This document shows, piece by piece, positions 8,986 through 17,903 of a stretch of DNA of 64,000 nt. The position numbers were made by a program, and so were the translations under genes. The first letter of the stretch is position 1. Each line of letters opens with the position of its first letter. Below the pieces are notes generated by a model. The model was given only the letters and a program-made list of their open reading frames with translations, made no database searches and was not told the origin of the DNA. This stretch comes from Coffea arabica (Eukaryota; Streptophyta; Magnoliopsida; Gentianales; Rubiaceae): NCBI RefSeq assembly GCF_036785885.1, contig NC_092324.1:26029001-26093000 (forward strand), given 5' to 3'.

Positions 8986-11445
8986 ATGGCTGACGCTGTC
9001 ATTAGTGCCACTATTCAGGTTACCTTGGAGACGGCAGTATCTCTTGCCACTGATAGGATTGGTATGTTAGTTGGGTTCAAGAAGGATGTGGCCAGCATGA
9101 CTCGATCTCTTCGCTTTATCAATGCTCTCTTGGCTGATGCTGTGGAAAGGCAACAAAACCAGGACCGGGGAGTGCAAGAAGGGTTGAAGAGTCTGGAGGA
9201 AGTGGCTTATGATGCTGGCAATGTGTTGGATGAGCTCAACTATGAATCTCTTCGTCACCAGGTGGAGTCCCGAAACCAGCACAAGCGAAAGGTATGCTGC
9301 TTCTTCTCCTTCTCTAATATTAATCTTGCTTTCCGTTGGAGAATGGCTTCTAAGGTCAGAGGCATCAAACTTAAGCTGAATGAGATCAATCAAGAAGCTA
9401 GTGATTTGGGACTGGTCGGCATGGCAGTCATGACAGTTGCCCTCCCTGCTGCTGCTGATGCTGGAGACAAAAGAAATCGGCAGACCGACTCTGTTGTTGC
9501 TCCAATGATTGGAAGAGCCGATAATGAATCAAAGATAGTGAAGATGCTGTTGAGCCCATCCGAGAAGGTTGTTTCCTGTCTTTCCATAACTGGTATGGGA
9601 GGTCTAGGCAAAACAACTTTGGCTAAATTGATATACAACAACAAGCAAATTGATGGGCACTTTGACATAAAGATTTGGGTTTGTGTATCGAAAAAAGTTC
9701 CAATAGAAGAGCTTTTCAAACTCATACTAGTGCAATTGACAAAAGAAAAGGTTAAAGTGGATGATAGGAATGTCATCGTTGGAGAAATTCAGAATCAACT
9801 AGAGGGAAAAAGATATTTCCTTGTCCTTGATGATGTGTGGGATGATAATCAGGCATTGTGGGATGACTTTTTCACCACCTTGAAGGGGCTCAATCCAACT
9901 AATGTAAGCTGGTGTCTGGTCACTACTCGTCTAGGTCCAGTGGCACATAGTGTGTCTAGAGTTTTGAGGATGATGGAAAATGAACGCTATCCATTAGGAA
10001 AACTACCTGATGATCATTGTTGGTCTATCGTAAAAGAAAAAGTAGTTGGAGGGGAAGAAGAACCTGATGAACTAAAAGCAATTAAAGAGAGAGTGATCAA
10101 AAGATGTGATGGTCTACCATTGGCTGCAAGTGTAATTGGAGGTCTATTATCTTTAAAGAGAAAAGAGGAGTGGCGATCAATTTTGGAGAATAGGCTTTCG
10201 AGTTTGAGTGGAGATGGAGATGGTGTGATGCAAATACTTAAGTTTAGTTTTGATAATTTGCCATCTCCATACATTAAGAAATGTTTTGCATATTGGTCTA
10301 TATTTCCTAAGGATACTGAGATGAGAGGAGATAAGCTAATCGAACTTTGGATGGCAGAAGGTTTCCTCCAAGCAGACATCAACAGCCAAATGATGATGGA
10401 GGAAATTGGAATGAATTGTCTAAGAATTTTATTACAGAGTTTGTTGTTTGAAGAAACCAGAAGTTATGAGGAAACACATTATTATAAGTTGCATGATTTG
10501 GTGCACGACCTCGCAGAGTCAATGTCAAAGTCTACTAAAGTTATTAATAATGGGGATGCTCAGATAATTGACAATAGTAATCAGATTCGTTACCTTGCAG
10601 TAGACTCAGCTGGTGGCAGAGAAGACACAGAAAAACTTTTTGAGAATATATCAACTTCGCTTCATACATTATTCATCGTAAATGGTGACTTATCTGGTGA
10701 TATGTTAATGAAGTTGAAGAACTTGTATGTTTTGAATTTGTCTCGTGCAAGAAGAACTCAAGAGCTACCAGTCTCAATTGGCAAACTGATACATTTGCGG
10801 TATGTTAACCTTTCGTGGGCTGCAATCAGTATTTTGCCGGACTCTCTTTGCAAGCTTTACAATCTGCAGACATTGATGCTAAGTTATTCAGAAGTTAAAG
10901 TTCTTCCAAAGGGAATGTGCGATTTGATTAGCTTGAGACATCTCCATTATGATAATAATTATAAAGAATTTCAAATGCCGCTAGAGATGGGGCGACTGAC
11001 TTGCCTTCAGACGCTAGAGTTCTTTAAAGTGGGTCGAGAGAAGGGTCGACGAATTGGAGAGCTTGGAAACTTAAAGAACCTCAGAGGCAGATTGGAGATA
11101 CGCAATCTGGAACTGGTAAAGAATAAGGAAGGAGCTGAGGAAGCAAAACTATCTGAGAAGGCAAATCTATTTAGGCTGGTACTTGAGTGGGCCCGTGATC
11201 GAGAAGGCGACACCTACAATGACGAAGATGTGTTAGATGGCCTTCGACCCCACCCAAATTTGGAGGAGTTGGTAATTTGCGATTTTATGGGCGATCAATT
11301 TCCTCGATGGTTAATGGATTTGCCAACAACAACAACAATCCCCGAGTCAGCAACAACACTCCCCAACAACACTCCCCGAGTCAGCAAAAACAGGGCACTC
11401 ATGTGGGACGTCCGAAAGGAAGCTATCGGACGTCCGAAAGGATGA
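8986..11445 (+). CDS. Truncated CC-NB-ARC-LRR resistance protein with retrotransposon tail
   Basis: Intracellular plant immune receptor of the coiled-coil NLR class (RGA type), truncated. Visible order: Rx-like N-terminal coiled coil (residues about 1-145, with an LDELNYE EDVID-like motif near 81-87); P-loop GMGGLGKTT at 203-211; kinase-2 LVLDDVW at 279-285; a TTR motif at 313-315; GLPLA at 376-380; RNBS-D CFAYWSIFPKD at 433-443; MHD-type motif reading LHD at 502-504; then LRRs from about 570. The start is strong: MADAVI is the family's usual N-terminus and the context is AAAATGGC. Related proteins usually have several hundred more LRR residues. Here the retrotransposon begins at codon 800, so the last 20 residues (SKNRALMWDVRKEAIGRPKG) are LTR-encoded and end at a stop inside the LTR. 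No intron is needed up to that point. Probably a pseudogene or a truncated product; the nucleotide-binding motifs themselves look intact. Confidence 0.93.
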   Translation: MADAVISATIQVTLETAVSLATDRIGMLVGFKKDVASMTRSLRFINALLADAVERQQNQDRGVQEGLKSLEEVAYDAGNVLDELNYESLRHQVESRNQHKRKVCCFFSFSNINLAFRWRMASKVRGIKLKLNEINQEASDLGLVGMAVMTVALPAAADAGDKRNRQTDSVVAPMIGRADNESKIVKMLLSPSEKVVSCLSITGMGGLGKTTLAKLIYNNKQIDGHFDIKIWVCVSKKVPIEELFKLILVQLTKEKVKVDDRNVIVGEIQNQLEGKRYFLVLDDVWDDNQALWDDFFTTLKGLNPTNVSWCLVTTRLGPVAHSVSRVLRMMENERYPLGKLPDDHCWSIVKEKVVGGEEEPDELKAIKERVIKRCDGLPLAASVIGGLLSLKRKEEWRSILENRLSSLSGDGDGVMQILKFSFDNLPSPYIKKCFAYWSIFPKDTEMRGDKLIELWMAEGFLQADINSQMMMEEIGMNCLRILLQSLLFEETRSYEETHYYKLHDLVHDLAESMSKSTKVINNGDAQIIDNSNQIRYLAVDSAGGREDTEKLFENISTSLHTLFIVNGDLSGDMLMKLKNLYVLNLSRARRTQELPVSIGKLIHLRYVNLSWAAISILPDSLCKLYNLQTLMLSYSEVKVLPKGMCDLISLRHLHYDNNYKEFQMPLEMGRLTCLQTLEFFKVGREKGRRIGELGNLKNLRGRLEIRNLELVKNKEGAEEAKLSEKANLFRLVLEWARDREGDTYNDEDVLDGLRPHPNLEELVICDFMGDQFPRWLMDLPTTTTIPESATTLPNNTPRVSKNRALMWDVRKEAIGRPKG
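9592..9613 (+). promoter_or_regulatory. Candidate miR482/2118 target site over the P-loop
   Basis: The codons for the P-loop read GGTATGGGAGGTCTAGGCAA. In many dicots this conserved stretch is the recognition site for the miR482/miR2118 family, which triggers phased siRNAs from NLR transcripts. The match was judged by eye against the general pattern GGNATGGGNGGNNTNGG. Whether this organism has a matching miRNA cannot be seen here. Confidence 0.45.
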
Positions 11446-11666
11446 AGAACATCAAGAAGGAAACTCTGTCGGACGCTCGTGAGGAAGCATCGGACGTCCG
11501 GAAGCATCGGACGCACGCCTCGGACGCACATCGATCGCATCGGACGTCCGAGAAATTTCGCAAAGATTTGATGACTCTCTGTCAACGTTCGGACGCAGGG
11601 TTCGGACGTCCGACAGGTGGTTTGGACGCAGGGTTCGGACGTTCGACAGGTGGTTCGGACGTCCGA
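11404..11666 (+). promoter_or_regulatory. Array of six GACGTC palindromes in 5' LTR U3
   Basis: GACGTC occurs at 11407, 11429, 11493, 11543, 11605 and 11658, several times within the 12-bp palindrome TCGGACGTCCGA. Additional half sites (GGACGCA, GGACGTTCG) lie between them. GACGTC is the C-box core bound by plant bZIP proteins. The array ends about 75 bp upstream of the TATA box, as expected of an upstream activating region. The same array is at 14219-14481 in the 3' LTR. Confidence 0.7.
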
Positions 11667-11739
11667 CAGGCCAACGGCTAGTTTTGACAGCATTTAATAT
11701 TTGACCGTTAGAGAGCCTTTTGAAGCCATTTCTCACCTT

Positions 11740-11748
11740 CTATAAATA
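11740..11748 (+). promoter_or_regulatory. LTR TATA box
   Basis: CTATAAATA, the strongest TATA match in the LTR, lies downstream of the palindrome array; the 3' LTR has the same box at 14555-14563. Transcription would start about 30 bp downstream and run through gag. Confidence 0.75.
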
Positions 11749-12273
11749 CCCCAAAGCACAAGAAGACAAGGGACTTTTGCCAACACAAAATACAAGCTTA
11801 CAAGTGAGATTTTTGAGTAGAAAGATTCTTTGTTGGTTGTATAAGGGGTTGGGAAAGTTGGGTTGTGAGGTTGCTCAAATGAAGGTTACTCTCTAGGTGG
11901 AGTAAAACCTTGGTGAAGGTGAACCTATCACTTGAAGTGGTAAAACCTTGGTGAAGGTTGCCTCATTTGTATAAAATAGTTCTTAATTGGGTGAGTGATC
12001 TTTCAAGTGTAGGTTGTTAAGGGTTAACTATAATAGTTGTAAAACTCCTTGGCTCAACCAAAGTGTGTTTGGGGTGAGGAAGGAGTGAGCCTTCACTTGT
12101 ACATCTTGGTTAGCATCGCCATCTATTGAAGAGGCTATTGGATTGATATTTGGTTTGCATTTCTTATCTTTTCTCTTTAATTAAGTTTTCTTTATTGTGC
12201 TTAAATTTGATATATCTTTGTGCATCATTGTGAAATTGTTTGTACTCATTGGGTTGCACCGGACACTTACAAG

Positions 12274-12285
12274 TGGTATCAGAGC
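12274..12285 (+). promoter_or_regulatory. Primer-binding site for initiator tRNA-Met
   Basis: TGGTATCAGAGC, an exact 12-base match to the standard plant retrotransposon PBS, starting three bases after the end of the 5' LTR. Confidence 0.93.
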
Positions 12286-12327
12286 TTGGTCTCTTTTGAT
12301 CAAGCTTAACCGCTTAGAGTAAAGATC

Positions 12328-13857
12328 ATGGCAACCATAAAAGTTTCTTTTTTAGAAGGGCAATCTATTGATAGACCACCTATGTTTAATGGTTCTTATT
12401 TTAGCATGTGGAAACAAAGAATGATGATTTTCTTACAATCCGTTTATATTGAATTATGGTATGTGGTAGAAGATGGTCCTTATGAAGCCAGAATAATTGA
12501 CTCTATCACTAATTTGAGTAGATTAAAGACTAGACAAGAATTGAATGAAAAAGACAAGAGATACCTTTCTTTGAATGCCAAGGCCATGTGTATATTGTAC
12601 AATGCATTAGATGTAAATGAATCTAGTAGGATTAAAGGTTGTAAATCAGCTAAAGATATTTGGGATATATTGTGTGTATTTCATGAAGGTAACCAAGATA
12701 TTAAAGAACAAAAGAAATCTTTGCTTGTTTCTCAATATGAATTTTTCAAAATGCATCCTCTTGAAAATGTTGATAAGATGTGTAGTAGATTTTGTGACAT
12801 TATTCAAGATCTTAAATTGCTTGGAAAAGAATATTCTTTGGGTGAGAAAAATAGAAAGATTTTGAATGCCTTGCCAAAAGAATGGGAAAACAAAATAAAT
12901 GCTATAGAAGAGGCAAAGGATTTAAATTCTATGTCCATTGAATCTCTTGTGGATACCCTAACCTCTTATGAATTAAAGCTGAAATTCAAAGTGCAAGAGG
13001 AAGAAAATGCAAGAATGTATAAGAGAGGCATAGCTTTTAAAGCATCTCAAGTGGGGGATAACCCATCCTTCATGGGTAATGAAATCATGGAAGTGGACAA
13101 TGATATAACTCCTCACATCAAAAATTTCAAGAAGATCTTCAACAAGAGATGTTCAAGAGGAGATTGTAAAATTACATGGGATGAATGCAATTCAAAAAGA
13201 GAAAAAGAAGAGTTGGCCCAAATGGCACTAATGGCCGTTGGAGAAGATGAGGTAAATTCTTATCACTCTTCTTGTGATGAAGATAATGAAGATGATGATG
13301 TGAAAATTCTTATGATTAAAATGCATAAAAGTTTGAGAAAATCTTATGCTAAAAATAAAGATTTGAAAACAAAAATAAATGATTTGTTGGAAGAAAACTC
13401 CAAACTCTTTCAAGAAAACAAATGTTTGAGAATGGAAAATGATGATTTAAAAAATCAAAAAAATGTTTTGAAAAGGAAGTTGGAAGAGAAAACAAAGTTT
13501 TATGAAAAAATGTTGGAGGAACAGAATTTGTTAAAGAAAAGAATTAATGACTTGAACGAGTTTCTCCAAAATGAAAAACAAAAGTTTTCTCAAACAAAAG
13601 AAAGCAAATCTTTTCAAGGCACAAATAAGTTTGCTATGATAAGAAGTAAGAAAATTAGTTGCATTAAATCCACCTATGTGCAAAATACTTCAATCATGTG
13701 TCACTTTTGTTACAAATTTGGACATATGCAAAATGATTGCTATGTAAAGAAAAATATGAGAAAAGGTATGAAATCCATGTGGATTGCTAGATCATATTGT
13801 ATTAACTCCCAAGGACCCTATAAAGAAAGGGTACCAAATGAAATTTCTCATATTTAG
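12328..13857 (+). CDS. gag: Copia-type gag polyprotein (non-autonomous element)
   Basis: A 509-residue protein that would form the virus-like particle and package element RNA. Residues about 15-220 resemble the plant copia gag domain (UBN2/DUF4219 type): RPPMFNGSYFSMWKQRM near the N-terminus and LNALPKEWENKI near 180-191. An acidic stretch lies near 305-325, followed by a long charged heptad-rich coiled coil (about 335-425). One CCHC zinc knuckle, CHFCYKFGHMQNDC, lies at 458-471. The tail 'NSQGPYKERVPNEISHI' looks like the place where Sirevirus gag normally runs on toward pol; here the frame stops and pol is absent. The start is the first ATG after the PBS. No disabling mutation is visible, so it could be translated and used with enzymes supplied in trans. 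Confidence 0.9.
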   Translation: MATIKVSFLEGQSIDRPPMFNGSYFSMWKQRMMIFLQSVYIELWYVVEDGPYEARIIDSITNLSRLKTRQELNEKDKRYLSLNAKAMCILYNALDVNESSRIKGCKSAKDIWDILCVFHEGNQDIKEQKKSLLVSQYEFFKMHPLENVDKMCSRFCDIIQDLKLLGKEYSLGEKNRKILNALPKEWENKINAIEEAKDLNSMSIESLVDTLTSYELKLKFKVQEEENARMYKRGIAFKASQVGDNPSFMGNEIMEVDNDITPHIKNFKKIFNKRCSRGDCKITWDECNSKREKEELAQMALMAVGEDEVNSYHSSCDEDNEDDDVKILMIKMHKSLRKSYAKNKDLKTKINDLLEENSKLFQENKCLRMENDDLKNQKNVLKRKLEEKTKFYEKMLEEQNLLKKRINDLNEFLQNEKQKFSQTKESKSFQGTNKFAMIRSKKISCIKSTYVQNTSIMCHFCYKFGHMQNDCYVKKNMRKGMKSMWIARSYCINSQGPYKERVPNEISHI

Positions 13858-13950
13858 GTACATCATGAAGATTTGATCCAAGAAGTGCTATATGGTTGTA
13901 AGTACAATTGAAAATTTTGATATTCAATATGGTCTTGATTTGAAAAATAA

Positions 13951-14100
13951 AGGGGGAGTTTGTTTTTGATTGATGCCAAAAGGGGGAGTAGGATTTATTG
14001 AAATTTCTTTGTATGTTGGCACTTTCTAAGGGGGAGCTTTATTTGAACTTATTTGATAAAAGAAATCTTCATTTTGTTTGTCATCATCAAAAAGGGGGAG
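13951..14100 (+). promoter_or_regulatory. Fourfold polypurine-tract array (AGGGGGAG)
   Basis: The exact octamer AGGGGGAG occurs at 13951, 13981, 14029 and 14093. The last copy is two bases from the 3' LTR and is the likely plus-strand primer. Several such tracts in a row before the 3' LTR are characteristic of Sireviruses as I know the family. Confidence 0.85.
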
Positions 14101-14102
14101 AT

Positions 14103-15086
14103 TGTTGACCTTGGTCGATCAATCCTTGGTTTTGATGATTAACAAACCAAACTGTAGATTTGGGCTAATGTTTTTATGTGAGCAATTTGTTAGAAGAAGC
14201 AAAAACAGGGCACTCATGTGGGACGTCCGAAAGGAAGCTATCGGACGTCCGAAAGGATGAAGAACATCAAGAAGGAAACTCTGTCGGACGCTCGTGAGGA
14301 AGCATCGGACGTCCGGAAGCATCGGACGCACGCCTCGGACGCACATCGATCGCATCGGACGTCCGAGAAATTTCGCAAAGATTTGATGACTCTCTGTCAA
14401 CGTTCGGACGCAGGGTTCGGACGTCCGACAGGTGGTTTGGACGCAGGGTTCGGACGTTCGACAGGTGGTTCGGACGTCCGACAGGCCAACGGCTAGTTTT
14501 GACAGCATTTAATATTTGACCGTTAGAGAGCCTTTTGAAGCCATTTCTCACCTTCTATAAATACCCCAAAGCACAAGAAGACAAGGGACTTTTGCCAACA
14601 CAAAATACAAGCTTACAAGTGAGATTTTTGAGTAGAAAGATTCTTTGTTGGTTGTATAAGGGGTTGGGAAAGTTGGGTTGTGAGGTTGCTCAAATGAAGG
14701 TTACTCTCTAGGTGGAGTAAAACCTTGGTGAAGGTGAACCTATCACTTGAAGTGGTAAAACCTTGGTGAAGGTTGCCTCATTTGTATAAAATAGTTCTTA
14801 ATTGGGTGAGTGATCTTTCAAGTGTAGGTTGTTGAGGGTTAACTAGAATAGTTGTAAAACTCCTTGGCTCAACCAAACTGTGTTTGGGGTGAGGAAGGAG
14901 TGAGCCTTCACTTGTACATCTTGGTTAGCATCGCCATCTATTGAAGAGGCTATTGGATTGATATTTGGTTTGCATTTCTTATCTTTTCTCTTTAATTAAG
15001 TTTTCTTTATTGTGCTTAAATTTGATATATCTTTGTGCATCATTGTGAAATTGTTTGTACTCATTGGGTTGCACCGGACACTTACA
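14103..15086 (+). repeat. 3' LTR, complete
   Basis: 984 bp, TGTTGACC...ACTTACA, with TGT/ACA ends. It includes the 95 bp lost from the 5' copy, the six GACGTC palindromes (14219-14481) and the TATA box at 14555-14563. By eye only three substitutions separate it from the 5' LTR. Its promoter points into 15087 onward. Confidence 0.93.
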
Positions 15087-17521
15087 CTTCAATGGAAGCT
15101 TGACTTAATATCTTGTTTGTGCATGAATAACCAAAGGCACAAGATTTTCTTGGGTGACCAAAGCAAGTTCTGCATAAAAGAGAAGTGAAACCAATTAACT
15201 AATCAAGTAACAATGTAAAAGATTATTTCTAAGATTAGCTCTCGCTTTAAACTCACGATTTGCATCAGGATGAAATGAGTTCTCTGCACTTTTGTCCGTG
15301 GAAAATGCATTTGCATTTTATATTCATAGCATATGCAGAAAATTTGTGAAACATTTTCTATATGTCTTTAGATCAGCAATGCTGATGACACTCCTTTCTT
15401 CAAAACTTTCCAAGCTGATTTTTGTGGTCTCTTGCTTAGACAAACAGAGGTTAGAATTTTGAAGCTTCTTCAGTAACATCTATATGGCTGGAACTCAATA
15501 ACTTTTGGCCCGCATTTCCTACAAATATCCTATTAATGTTTAAAACAACTAGCAGTCTAGTTTTGTTTATTTTAAGTGTCTGTTTCTATGGATTTTAATT
15601 TATTATTGCTAAAGTCAGCTCACTCTATTTAAAATTGTGATTCTAAGGGGATGAAATGGTTTCTCTGAACTTTGACCTCTTGATAATGAATTTGCAAACT
15701 TATCTGAATTATTTGTTTAGTAATCGCTCTATCAGAGTCATATATGACGGTTGTCTGACTCACTTTTCCTTCATTTTGACTTTTGAGCCACGAAGACAAT
15801 GGTCAATTGAGGAGTTTTCGTAGCTGTTGGTCATCACTTTCATGTTTTGGTTCAAAAATTCTGGTAATTTTAGATATGTTTCTCTTCTTTCACTACTCCA
15901 TTTTGACTTTTAACCACTTTAATATGTAATATATCACATATAAAACAAAAGAAATCTTGCATAAAACTTTTTTGAAGCATTCTGGTACTTTCAGCTCTTA
16001 ATGAATCCACCTTGATAAAGGCTGTTAAGCTCTCTCTGCTTTTTTGATTGTTGGTTGCTTCTTTTTTTTATGCTAAGTTTCTCCTTTTGGGGCTTCAGTT
16101 ACAATGATAGAAAACCTGCAATTATCTGAAAATTTCCATTAGCTTTATTCTGTCCTGAAAGTCGTCTTGAGTTTGAGTTTTTGTGCTTTGCTGTGATTTT
16201 AGCACAAAGCTTAACGGGGAACCTAATCGATGGCTCTTACTGTCTTTACTTTTTGAAAGTCCTGCAATTCCTTACTGAACAAGATCCTGCTTCAGTTGAA
16301 TAGTGACATCTAGGATGGCATTCGCATTCGCTCTGTGCCTATGGCCAAAGTCTGAGATATCCATTGGGGTAGGTTCTTTTAAACTGTCCAAACGATTCAG
16401 TGATATTTAGTCATGATAATGAGGGGCTGATGTACATGTTTTAGGATTCAAATTGTCATCTGTGGCATACTGCTCACAGTTAGAAGTTAGAACTAACTGG
16501 TGTTTTGGTAGCAGTTAAATGTGGATCCCCATAGCTCTACTGTTCCTCAGCAGCCCATAGCTCTACTGTTCCTCAATGTCTCAATGTAAAATGCAAATTG
16601 CCTATCATTATTTTCAAGCTTATGATTGTGCTTACTTGCTTTTTGGTTGGAACCAAACCACTGTAATTGTAAACACGACTCAGTACTTGCTTATCCATTT
16701 AGTTTCATAACAAACAAGACATATTTTAGCCTTCTGTAAGAATGATAGAACAAAACTATTGTCGAATTTTCTAAACTTTCTGATTAGCTTTCTTGTTCAC
16801 ATATTGTCTCAGCTCAAGTTTTCTGCTCTGCAATGATCTCAGGCTTAAATGTCAACAGAAATCTACAATTGCACTTACTTACTGATTGAATTACACAGCT
16901 TGTAACTTTTGAAAACTTTGTTGAATCAAATCCTGTTTCAATTGGACAGAAATGATTAGGATGGCACGCTACAGGCACACTTTTCTTTCTTCCTAGTGCC
17001 TAAAACCTGATAAAATGCTCTATCTTTGTCAGCTGGCCTCTGCAAACTGCTTCTTTCCCCAACTTATGTAATGTCTTTCAAGATCAAGAGCCATCATTGC
17101 CGTGAATTTCTGCTGATGATTATGGGGGTTTGGTTGGTGGTAGAGCTTGTATTAGAGAAACAGATAGACAATGAGAAGCTTGCAAATTTTCAAGAAGTAC
17201 TGTAACATTAGGGAATTTGTTTTAAATGGATTAGTAGATGTACTTAGTATCAAGCCTTATTTCCTGCTCATTAGATTTAGATCAAAGGCAACAAAAAGAA
17301 ACCCTTTCTCTCTCTAAGACTCCTAGCTCAAAAATGACATGAAATTTGCTCTTCTATCTTTATTGTAATGCAGGCAAACATGTCTTCCTGAGATTTTCAA
17401 TCTAAAAGCTCCTCAGCCAACTAAGTAGTCTAAAAGTTCATTTGGTTATCAATTTGCTAGAAAAGAATGATAATGCGTTTACATTCATGAAATAGATTGT
17501 CAAAATCAAAGTTTGATGGAA
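15087..17521 (+). other. Non-coding region downstream of CNL 1, repeat unit 1
   Basis: AT-rich, no convincing exon, no recognisable remainder of the LRR. A stretch from about 15770 to 16440 is repeated at about 19090-19840, with shared blocks such as 'gtttgagtttttgtg', 'gatggccaaagcctgagat'-like text and 'ttttaaactgtccaa'. A partial third copy lies near 16900-17050. The repeats could be old intron or 3'-UTR sequence of CNL genes; this is inference. Confidence 0.45.
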
Positions 17522-17897
17522 CCATGGTTCGCCATATATACCGATACGTATCGGCCGAGTCGTATCTGGAACGGAAGGGACCGGTACGATACCGATTCTC
17601 GAATCGCAGATATCACCATATCCGCGACGACTCGCTCTGACTCGGCCGATATTGACCGATTCGAATCCGTGATACATGATATCGGTCGATATATCCGAGT
17701 CAACTCGGAGTCGACTCCAATATTTTTTTAAATTGTGCCTTTTTCAGTATTTTCTAATTTTAGTAATTTTTTCAAAATTTTTGGAAACTTTAATATGTTA
17801 TAATGTTCATATCACCCGATATTCAACCGATATGCCGCGATGGATGTGGAACAACTGAGACCGCGACGCGACCGCGACCCGCGATAGCGAACCATGG
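17522..17897. mobile_element. MITE with CCATGGTTCGC termini
   Basis: Perfect 11-bp inverted ends CCATGGTTCGC / GCGAACCATGG enclose 376 bp, flanked by ATGGAA on both sides (17516-17521 and 17898-17903). The interior is rich in CGATA/TATCG-type dyads ('gatatcggtcgatatatccg'), so it can fold extensively, and has no coding capacity. The 6-bp duplication does not clearly assign a superfamily; with CCATGG at the ends the exact border may be off by a few bases. Confidence 0.72.
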
Positions 17898-17903
17898 ATG
17901 GAA

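Larger units (their letters stand above)
11383..12271 (+). repeat. 5' LTR, missing its first 95 bp
   Basis: 889 bp aligning without gaps to 14198-15086. The first 95 bp of the 3' LTR (14103-14197) are absent. The junction with CNL sequence falls at a shared AGCAA, and just before it CCCCGAGTCAGCAA occurs twice (11341-11354 and 11375-11388). The LTR ends at CACTTACA, directly before the primer-binding site. Confidence 0.92.
11383..15086 (+). mobile_element. Gag-only Sirevirus-like LTR element (TR-GAG type) in the CNL
   Basis: Non-autonomous Ty1/copia-type element of about 3.7 kb: truncated 5' LTR, tRNA-Met PBS, gag, a run of AGGGGGAG tracts, complete 3' LTR. No protease, integrase, RT or RNase H is present; only about 90 bases separate the gag stop from the first purine tract. 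Repeated AGGGGGAG tracts, a gag with coiled coil and one zinc knuckle, and LTR ends with 'gcaccggacacttaca' are features I associate with the Sirevirus (SIRE/Maximus) lineage. Gag-only elements under 4 kb have been described in plants, including coffee, as TR-GAG. The LTRs differ at only 3 of 889 aligned positions, so insertion looks recent. The 5' end lost about 95 bp of LTR, so no target duplication can be recovered. Confidence 0.88.

Noticed and set aside
11295..11736. Overlapping open frames on both strands (94-134 codons) in the 5' LTR, repeated at 14119-14551
   Set aside because: They result from the GC-rich palindrome array, which lacks stops on both strands. They are identical in both LTRs and match no protein family.
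12617..12865. 82-codon frame overlapping gag
   Set aside because: Out-of-frame shadow of the gag gene.
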